This document shows, in pieces, positions 1 through 4,804 of a DNA stretch of 7,033 nucleotides; the first letter of the stretch is position 1; each line of letters begins with the position of its first letter. This stretch comes from Thermococcaceae archaeon. Its GTDB lineage: Archaea > Methanobacteriota_B > Thermococci > Thermococcales > Thermococcaceae. The position numbers were made by a program, and so were the translations under genes. The notes under the pieces are model-generated. The model saw only the letters and a list, made by a program, of their open reading frames with translations. It made no database searches and had not been told where the DNA came from. The DNA is taken from the NCBI GenBank assembly GCA_026986455.1, contig JALSON010000349.1, positions 1 through 7,033 of the forward strand. The letters are read 5' to 3'.

Positions 1-990
1 GGCAACAACAACAAAATCGTCTCATCAACGGTCAACGGAAAGGACACCCTCTACATCTACAACTACACCTCGGGCAATGGAATGAAGAAGATTGATGAAA
101 CCTTTGCCATAGGAATATGGAGGATAAAATTCCAGGACATAGACACCTCCGGGAACAACATGCTGGTTGAGATTTCGAGCCCCTACAAAAAGGACATCAA
201 GCTCATGTATGAGGGCAGATATTACATCCTCTACCTCGATTCCAGCAACAACGAGCACTATGAGGAGTACACCTCCGACCCCCAGACAGAGATTAACGAC
301 CTTCTAAAAGCGGGAGTCAAGGACATGCTCGTGTTCAGCCCAACCAACATATTCCAGGGACAGACCACTGACCAGGTCATATACAACTATACCTACTACA
401 AAAAGCTCCGCACATATCAGGACGGCGAGATTTACACCGGGCAGTGGGTCTGGGATATAGACCCCGCAAACAATCTCTTCACGCTCTACCTTCATGTCAA
501 TGCCTCTGACAAGAAATTCCCCAAGGTTTTCCTCGGCAGCGGGGGCATGATTGACCTTCCGATCAGTGGAGGTCTCCATATAGGTGCGGTTTTTGAAAAG
601 GACAGCGATGGCAACATCATCGGTGTTAAGGGCTATAAGTTCATCCGCATAACCAACGTTAAGAAGACCGTCACTGTAACGGCACCCAAGGTGGAGGTCA
701 CGGGCAACGTTAATGAGCTCATAATCAACGATACAGAACTGACAAAGCTGCCATCAAACAGGAATGTCATCATAGTGGGAGGATGGGTGAGCAACAAGGC
801 CTGGAAGGTTCTCGAAAGTGCATACGGCAGCGAGCTGGTGACCGCCATCAAGAATGAGGTAAACAGCAAGGGATACGTTGTCAAGATACTCCGCAACCCG
901 TACAACTCAAACTACAGGGTTATCATCCTCGCAGGAAAGACACACGCTGAGACAGAGAAGGCCATTGAGGAGTTCATGAACGGCTTCTGA
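1..990 (+). CDS. S-layer protein, C-terminal part (5' end outside window)
   Basis: The reading frame is open from base 1, so the ATG at 82 is internal and the gene starts upstream of the window; 329 residues are visible. The product is the main surface-lattice protein of Thermococcales, exported and assembled outside the cytoplasmic membrane. Seen: a beta-rich, Tyr/Asn/Thr-rich sequence with four N-glycosylation sequons (N21, N129, N167, N243 counted from base 1), and a final alpha/beta segment with VIIVGGWVSN, then KGYVVKILRNP and VIILAGKTHAETEKAIEEF. That ending matches the conserved C-terminal region of the archaeal S-layer family (Pfam S_layer_C, from memory), which closes with a GG-containing strand and an 'LAG-T...A' strand-helix unit. 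No membrane segment or sorting motif follows, as usual for this family. The gene ends in TGA and is followed by a T-rich terminator. Assignment is by sequence resemblance; the N-terminal half could not be examined. Confidence 0.87.
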   Translation, partial: GNNNKIVSSTVNGKDTLYIYNYTSGNGMKKIDETFAIGIWRIKFQDIDTSGNNMLVEISSPYKKDIKLMYEGRYYILYLDSSNNEHYEEYTSDPQTEINDLLKAGVKDMLVFSPTNIFQGQTTDQVIYNYTYYKKLRTYQDGEIYTGQWVWDIDPANNLFTLYLHVNASDKKFPKVFLGSGGMIDLPISGGLHIGAVFEKDSDGNIIGVKGYKFIRITNVKKTVTVTAPKVEVTGNVNELIINDTELTKLPSNRNVIIVGGWVSNKAWKVLESAYGSELVTAIKNEVNSKGYVVKILRNPYNSNYRVIILAGKTHAETEKAIEEFMNGF

Positions 991-996
991 TCCCCG

Positions 997-1023
997 TTTC
1001 TTTTCGTTTAAATCTTTTCTTTT
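997..1023 (+). terminator. Oligo-T terminator of the S-layer gene
   Basis: Starting 7 bases after the TGA there are four runs of 3-4 T separated by one to four other bases (997-999, 1001-1004, 1015-1018, 1020-1023, plus TTT at 1007-1009). Euryarchaeal RNA polymerase terminates at such T-tracts without needing a strong hairpin, and none is visible here. Multiple tracts would suit a highly expressed gene such as an S-layer gene (inference). Confidence 0.6.
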
Positions 1024-1187
1024 AAAAGGGAGGAATGCTTTATTTAATCTTCTTATTTGAGCTTTAATCAGCCTTCTTAAATGATTTAAACACTGAGTAA
1101 TAGCGGATTTCATTAATAAATTTTTTGGTTAAATCATCAAAATTTCGGAATATGATGCGCCGCTGGTTTGGAATGGAGGCACAAGGT

Positions 1188-1199
1188 CTTAACGTTTCG
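1188..1199. repeat. 12-base direct repeat, copy 1 (CTTAACGTTTCG)
   Basis: An exact copy of the word at 1304-1315, 116 bases away and in the same orientation. It contains the palindromic core AACGTT. It could be a distal operator for the transporter promoter, or part of a duplicated block; the sequence alone does not decide. Confidence 0.45.
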
Positions 1200-1210
1200 G
1201 GGTGTCTAAA

Positions 1211-1247
1211 AGTTAAAGTTTAAAGTTTAAGGTTTAAATTTAAAGTT
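1211..1247. repeat. Degenerate 7-base tandem repeat (RGTTTAA)
   Basis: Successive units read AGTTAA, AGTTTAA, AGTTTAA, GGTTTAA, ATTTAA, AGTT: three full 7-base units flanked by shortened ones. The array is almost pure A+T apart from one or two G per unit, and lies between the two G+C-richer blocks of the spacer, about 75 bases before the transporter TATA box. Slippage during replication is the simplest origin. It may affect local melting or bending, or bind a regulator. Confidence 0.65.
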
Positions 1248-1303
1248 GGAAGTCGGGACTGTTTCGTTTGATGACCACCTGAAGGCTAACCGCATAACTA
1301 CGC

Positions 1304-1315
1304 CTTAACGTTTCG
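1304..1315. promoter_or_regulatory. 12-base direct repeat, copy 2, next to the transporter promoter
   Basis: The second exact CTTAACGTTTCG ends 5 bases before the TATA box at 1321, over and just upstream of the BRE position. A regulator bound here could either help or block TFB/TBP loading. Possible operator by position and repetition only; no known archaeal regulator motif was recognised. Confidence 0.4.
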
Positions 1316-1320
1316 ACAGA

Positions 1321-1330
1321 TTTATAAAAT
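1321..1330 (+). promoter_or_regulatory. TATA box of the MFS transporter gene
   Basis: TTTATAAAAT is a strong archaeal TATA element. Its centre lies about 27 bases before the ATG at 1352, close to the usual TATA-to-start-site distance in archaea, so transcription should begin at or within a few bases of the start codon. No GGAGG/GGTG-type ribosome site precedes the ATG; the bases just before it are T-rich. Together these predict a leaderless mRNA. Confidence 0.7.
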
Positions 1331-1351
1331 AAACCCCATGAATTTTTTCTC

Positions 1352-2518
1352 ATGAGTCTGAAGGATTACAGGGGATTCAGCAGGGATGCAAAGCTTGTCG
1401 TTGCTTATTCATTCTTCGGGTGGCTTGGGGGCAATATAACATGGTTTATCCTGCCATTCTACTTCAGAGCCCTGGGCATGGATTTCACGGATATCGGAAC
1501 TTTATTCTCGATTTCAACGATAGTGCAGTCCCTCATCCTTCTGGTTTCGGGTCAGGTAAGTGTGAGACTTGGCTACAAGAGAACGGTGCTCCTGGCGCTG
1601 TTTTTATATCTGGCTGCGAGAATGCTTCAGGTTTTCTATCCTGCGTTCTGGGTTCTGATTATAGCGTCTGTACTTCTCGGGATGGGGACGGCGCTGGAAT
1701 GGCCGGCATTAACCGCACTTTTAAGCGGAGAAACCACTGACGAAAAGAGGCACTACCTCTTCACGCTGAACAGTGCGCTTGGAACTGCAGGAGCTGCGGT
1801 TGGAATGATCCTCGGCGGGGTTCTGCCAAAGCTCCTCGACGGTTCGTCCCCCTATAAACACACGTTGCTGTTCGCAATTTCATTTCTGGTGGTTCAGATG
1901 ATTCTGATGGCGCTGGTCTCGCCGGTTCTTGGAAGGGAGGAAAAGAGGCTCAGAATCAGAAGGAGTCTGCTCGTTAAGATAGCTAAATTTTCCCTCCCCA
2001 ACGTCCTCATAGGTCTCGGGGCGGGTGTCACCATACCCTATATGGGGCTCTGGTTCAACATCCGCTTTGGAACCGGACTTGGGAGCATAGGAGGATTGTT
2101 TGCCGTCCAGCAGATGATGATGGCCTTCGGAATGTTCCTCATGCCCCTCATAGCGGACAGGATAGGGAGTGTTAAAACCGTCGTGGGATTTAACGGAAGC
2201 GCAACTGCCCTGATTGTTGCCCTGCCATTTGCTCCGGGCTTTTTAGTTGCCGCCCTGATTTATACACTCAGAACCATTCTGATGAATATTGTCAACCCGA
2301 TATGGGACGCATTTGCCCTGAGGTTTTTCACCAAGGAGGAGAGGGCGACTTCAATAGCTTTAAGGAGCTTTGCATGGACCTCAACCTTTGGTATCGGGCA
2401 GTATCTGGGAGGTATTATCTTCGACTACTCTCTAACGGTCCCATTTTTCATCACGGGGATTCTATACGGGCTGGCGGTTCTCGCAATATGGGTTCTGTTT
2501 GCTGGATATGAGGAGTGA
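1352..2518 (+). CDS. MFS family transporter, 12 predicted membrane helices
   Basis: A 388-residue integral membrane protein of the major facilitator superfamily, normal in length for the family. Hydrophobic segments fall at about 15-38, 46-66, 78-98, 100-123, 138-158, 170-190, 212-232, 245-265, 275-293, 296-316, 338-358 and 363-384, giving two six-helix halves joined by a basic cytoplasmic loop (GREEKRLRIRRS, about 194-205). The loop after helix 2 reads GQVSVRLGYKRT (67-78), a degenerate MFS motif A lacking its usual Asp; the equivalent loop in the second half, ADRIGSVKT (268-276), keeps the Asp-Arg-Gly pattern. E116 sits within a predicted helix. The substrate cannot be told: no specificity motif was recognised, and drug, sugar or organic-ion export or uptake are all possible. 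The start at 1352 is supported by the TATA spacing and by the short charged N-terminus before helix 1. The gene is probably monocistronic, since the next gene has its own promoter. Confidence 0.88.
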   Translation: MSLKDYRGFSRDAKLVVAYSFFGWLGGNITWFILPFYFRALGMDFTDIGTLFSISTIVQSLILLVSGQVSVRLGYKRTVLLALFLYLAARMLQVFYPAFWVLIIASVLLGMGTALEWPALTALLSGETTDEKRHYLFTLNSALGTAGAAVGMILGGVLPKLLDGSSPYKHTLLFAISFLVVQMILMALVSPVLGREEKRLRIRRSLLVKIAKFSLPNVLIGLGAGVTIPYMGLWFNIRFGTGLGSIGGLFAVQQMMMAFGMFLMPLIADRIGSVKTVVGFNGSATALIVALPFAPGFLVAALIYTLRTILMNIVNPIWDAFALRFFTKEERATSIALRSFAWTSTFGIGQYLGGIIFDYSLTVPFFITGILYGLAVLAIWVLFAGYEE

Positions 2519-2522
2519 GAAT

Positions 2523-2535
2523 AAAAGGTTTTTAA
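2523..2535 (+). promoter_or_regulatory. BRE/TATA promoter of the HAN gene
   Basis: AAAAGG (BRE-like, 2523-2528) is followed directly by TTTTTAA (2529-2535), the typical Thermococcales form. The predicted start site, about 25 bases downstream of the TATA centre, is near 2557-2559. That gives a leader of about a dozen bases that just includes the ribosome site. The promoter begins 5 bases after the transporter stop codon, so the nuclease gene need not depend on read-through. Confidence 0.65.
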
Positions 2536-2557
2536 GCTTCATCCCCACACTCGGTTG

Positions 2558-2564
2558 GGGGTGA
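2558..2564 (+). promoter_or_regulatory. Ribosome binding site that fixes the HAN start
   Basis: GGGGTGA resembles the GGAGGTGA complement of the archaeal 16S rRNA 3' end and leaves 5 bases before ATG at 2570. The in-frame TTG at 2555 and GTG at 2561 lie upstream of or within this site and near or before the predicted transcription start, so ATG 2570 is preferred. Confidence 0.7.
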
Positions 2565-2569
2565 GAAGT

Positions 2570-4795
2570 ATGGTGGTTAAGGACTGTCCGAGCTGCGGGG
2601 GAACCGGGAAAATAAAGGCCGGCGAGAAGGAATGCCCCGTCTGCAATGGTTGGGGCTACGTTCCCGCTGATTTCAAGCTTGATTCTCATCTAAAAGGCTA
2701 TCGTAATCTGGATTATCTTGGGGTTGAGGATGAGGTTGATGAGATACCCTGTCCGGAGTGCCACGGCAAGGGTGTGGTTCCGGTTTACGACACCTGTCCG
2801 ACCTGCGGGGGAACCGGTAGAGTCCTTGCCTGCGATATCTGCGGCAGGGTAAAGGAACCCTGGGAGCCCGGCATGGAAACAACGTGGGTCTGTTCAGACT
2901 GTATGAGAAAGTATAAGGTAGTCTACATCCTCGACAAGACCTGCGACGTTGAGGATATAGAGGTGGGGAACGTTTACAAGGGCACCATTGACAGGGTTGA
3001 GCGCTTCGGCGTCTTCGTCAGGTTAAACCCACACGTGAGGGGTCTAATAAGGAGGAAGGACCTCCTCGGTGGCAGGGAATACATGCCCGGCGAAGAAATC
3101 CTCGTCCAGGTTCTCGACGTCAGGCCCGACAAGGGCGAGATAGACCTCATAGAGTCGGCCCTCAAGCACTATAAGGAAGTTGTCGTCAGGAAGGAGCTAC
3201 CGGTTACGCTCATCAAAGACCTCAGCAAGGACATGGCGGGGCAGACTGTCAGGCTTCGCGGCAGGGTTACCCAGATACAGGTCACCGGAGGGCCTACAGT
3301 CTTCACTATAACCGATGGAACTGGCATAACATGGGCGGCCGCCTTTGAAGCCCCTGGAGTTAGGGCCTATCCGAACATCAACGTCGGCGACATAGTTGAG
3401 ATAATCGGCAAGGTGGCCTTCCACTCGGGCGAGATACAGATAGAAACCAGCGACATGGCCAGGCTGTGGGGGCCGGAAGCGGCTGAGGTGAAGCGCAGAA
3501 TTGAAGAGGAACTTGACAGACGCGCCCAGCCCCAGGACGTGGGCTTCCTGGTGGAGAGCGAGGTTTTGGAGAAACTCAAGCCCAAGATAATGAAAGCTGC
3601 CTTCATGATACGCAGGGCGATCTACGAGGGCAGACCGATACTACTGAGGCACCACGCAGATGCCGACGGCTACACCTCCGGCTTGGCCCTTGAGTACGCG
3701 ATAGTCCCGCTCATTGAGGAGGTTTCGCCCGACTCTGGGGCCAGATGGAAGCTCTTCAAGCGCAGACCGAGCAGGGCGCCCTTCTACGAGCTTGAGGATG
3801 TCCTCAAGGACATAATATTCATGGTCGAGGATCACGAGAAGTTCGGCGACCCGCTCCCGCTCCTCGTCATAGTTGACAACGGCGGAACGAGCGAGGACAT
3901 TCCCGCCTACAGGAGAATAAGGGCCTACGGCGTCCCGATAGTGGTCATAGACCACCACGACCCGAGGGAATGGGTGAGCGAGGACAGGGCGAAGGTTGAT
4001 GACTACGTCGATGTGCACGTCAATCCCCACCACATAAAGCGCGGCTACTACGAGTTAACGGCCGGAATGCTGGCAACTGAAGTTGCTCGCTTCATCAACC
4101 CCGAAGTTGAGGACAGGATAAAGCACCTCCCCGCCATAGCTGGCACCGGCGACAGGAGCAAGGCTCCGGAGTTCTACCAGTACCTTGAGATAGCCAAGAA
4201 AGCGAAAGGTCTCGACGAGGAAGACCTCAAGAAGATAGCCGAGGTCATAGACCACGAGGCCTACTTCTGGAAGTTCATGGACGGGCACGGCATAATAGAC
4301 GAGATTCTCCTCCTCACCGGCAACCTCCAGAGGCACCGCGAGCTCATCAACGCCATCTACCCGGAGGTCAAGGAGAAGCAGGAGAAGGCTTTGAAAGCTT
4401 CCCTGCCCCACGTCAAGAGCGTTGTCCTGCCGAACGGGATAAGGTTCAACACGATAGATATCGAGCTCTTCGCCCCGAAGTTTTCTTATCCCTCTCCGGG
4501 TAAGCTATCCGGCCTTATACACGATCACTTCAAGGAGAAGTACGGCGAGGATGCGCCGATTTTAACGCTCGCCTACGGCCCGGACTTCGCAGTTGTGAGA
4601 GCCGCCGACGGAATGGCAGCTTACGGCTTTGACCTGAACGAGATAATTCCAAAGCTCCAGGAGGCCCTGCCGAGCGCTGGAATTGAAGGCGGTGGCCACA
4701 GCTACGCCGGCTCGATAAAGTTCTTCGAGGGTATGCGGAAAGAGGTTTTGGAGGAGTTTGCAAAGCAGGTGCTAAAATTGAAAAAAGCGGGGTGA
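2570..4795 (+). CDS. han: HAN, Hef-associated DHH-family 3'-5' exonuclease (COG1107)
   Basis: A 741-residue archaea-specific RecJ-like protein. Domains in order: a DnaJ-type cysteine-rich region with four CxxCxGxG motifs (C6/C9, C22/C25, C61/C64, C76/C79) and an insertion of about 35 residues between the second and third; a further zinc-ribbon-like set C88/C91 and C108/C111; an S1 RNA-binding fold (about 132-196, GNVYKGTIDRVERFGVFVRL); an OB fold (about 222-300); and a DHH phosphoesterase domain from about 340. DHH metal motifs are all present: HADADG (362-367), VDN (435-437), DHH (461-463), GD (527-528). The DHHA1 GGGH is at 707-710. Published work on the Pyrococcus furiosus homologue (from memory) describes a Mn-dependent 3'-5' exonuclease on single-stranded DNA and RNA whose DHH domain is trimeric and binds the Hef helicase/nuclease; loss in Haloferax raises sensitivity to alkylation damage. 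Cytoplasmic, probable role at stalled forks or in repair. No Hef gene lies in this window. It converges with the next gene, 2 bases between stops. Confidence 0.93.
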   Translation: MVVKDCPSCGGTGKIKAGEKECPVCNGWGYVPADFKLDSHLKGYRNLDYLGVEDEVDEIPCPECHGKGVVPVYDTCPTCGGTGRVLACDICGRVKEPWEPGMETTWVCSDCMRKYKVVYILDKTCDVEDIEVGNVYKGTIDRVERFGVFVRLNPHVRGLIRRKDLLGGREYMPGEEILVQVLDVRPDKGEIDLIESALKHYKEVVVRKELPVTLIKDLSKDMAGQTVRLRGRVTQIQVTGGPTVFTITDGTGITWAAAFEAPGVRAYPNINVGDIVEIIGKVAFHSGEIQIETSDMARLWGPEAAEVKRRIEEELDRRAQPQDVGFLVESEVLEKLKPKIMKAAFMIRRAIYEGRPILLRHHADADGYTSGLALEYAIVPLIEEVSPDSGARWKLFKRRPSRAPFYELEDVLKDIIFMVEDHEKFGDPLPLLVIVDNGGTSEDIPAYRRIRAYGVPIVVIDHHDPREWVSEDRAKVDDYVDVHVNPHHIKRGYYELTAGMLATEVARFINPEVEDRIKHLPAIAGTGDRSKAPEFYQYLEIAKKAKGLDEEDLKKIAEVIDHEAYFWKFMDGHGIIDEILLLTGNLQRHRELINAIYPEVKEKQEKALKASLPHVKSVVLPNGIRFNTIDIELFAPKFSYPSPGKLSGLIHDHFKEKYGEDAPILTLAYGPDFAVVRAADGMAAYGFDLNEIIPKLQEALPSAGIEGGGHSYAGSIKFFEGMRKEVLEEFAKQVLKLKKAG

Positions 4796-4804
4796 TGCTA
4801 CCCC
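4774..4804 (-). terminator. Hairpin plus T-tract terminator of the C25 peptidase gene
   Basis: On the plus strand GGGGT (4789-4793) pairs with ACCCC (4800-4804), with a further G-T pair closing a 4-base loop. Read on the minus strand, the hairpin is followed after two bases by six T (4786-4781) and, shortly after, four more T (4777-4774), which suits termination of the peptidase transcript. The stem and loop contain the stop codons of both convergent genes. On the plus strand only TTTCC follows, so it is a weaker terminator for the nuclease gene. Confidence 0.55.

Larger units (their letters stand above)
991..1351. other. Intergenic region without a convincing gene
   Basis: This 361-base stretch separates the S-layer and transporter genes. 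After the terminator, bases 1031-1150 are very AT-rich (about 26% G+C by hand count). Composition then jumps: 1151-1200 is about 52% and 1251-1320 about 49% G+C, with an AT-rich heptamer repeat between them. The 12-base word CTTAACGTTTCG lies in both G+C-richer blocks. Only tiny open frames occur, the best being a 23-codon frame at 1152-1223 with no ribosome site. I found no tRNA-like fold and no complete C/D or H/ACA guide RNA. In hyperthermophiles a G+C-rich island in an AT-rich spacer can mark a structured RNA, but the only stem I could find (AAGGC 1282-1286 with GCCTT 1302-1306) is weak. Confidence 0.6.

Noticed and set aside
1035..1067. A 10-codon frame just after GGGAGG
   Set aside because: The spacing from GGGAGG to ATG is a single base, too short for initiation, and the peptide is of no recognisable type.
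907..1113. Minus-strand 68-codon frame across the S-layer gene end
   Set aside because: It overlaps the conserved S-layer C-terminus and the terminator, has low-complexity basic content, and no start signals.
1152..1223. A 23-codon frame starting ATGATGCGCCGC
   Set aside because: No ribosome site, a doubtful promoter, and it runs into the heptamer repeat; no recognisable peptide.
1269..1282. C-box-like TGATGA followed by CTGA, suggesting a C/D guide RNA
   Set aside because: Only 4 bases separate the two motifs, too few for a guide, and no second C'/D pair at the usual distance is visible.
2555..2557. TTG at 2555 as the nuclease start
   Set aside because: It lies at or before the predicted transcription start and upstream of the GGGGTGA ribosome site, which is properly spaced for ATG 2570.
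3641..4411. Long open frames antisense to the nuclease gene (3641-4033 and 4055-4411)
   Set aside because: They mirror the third-position pattern of the well-supported plus-strand gene, have no promoter or ribosome site, and encode no recognisable domain.
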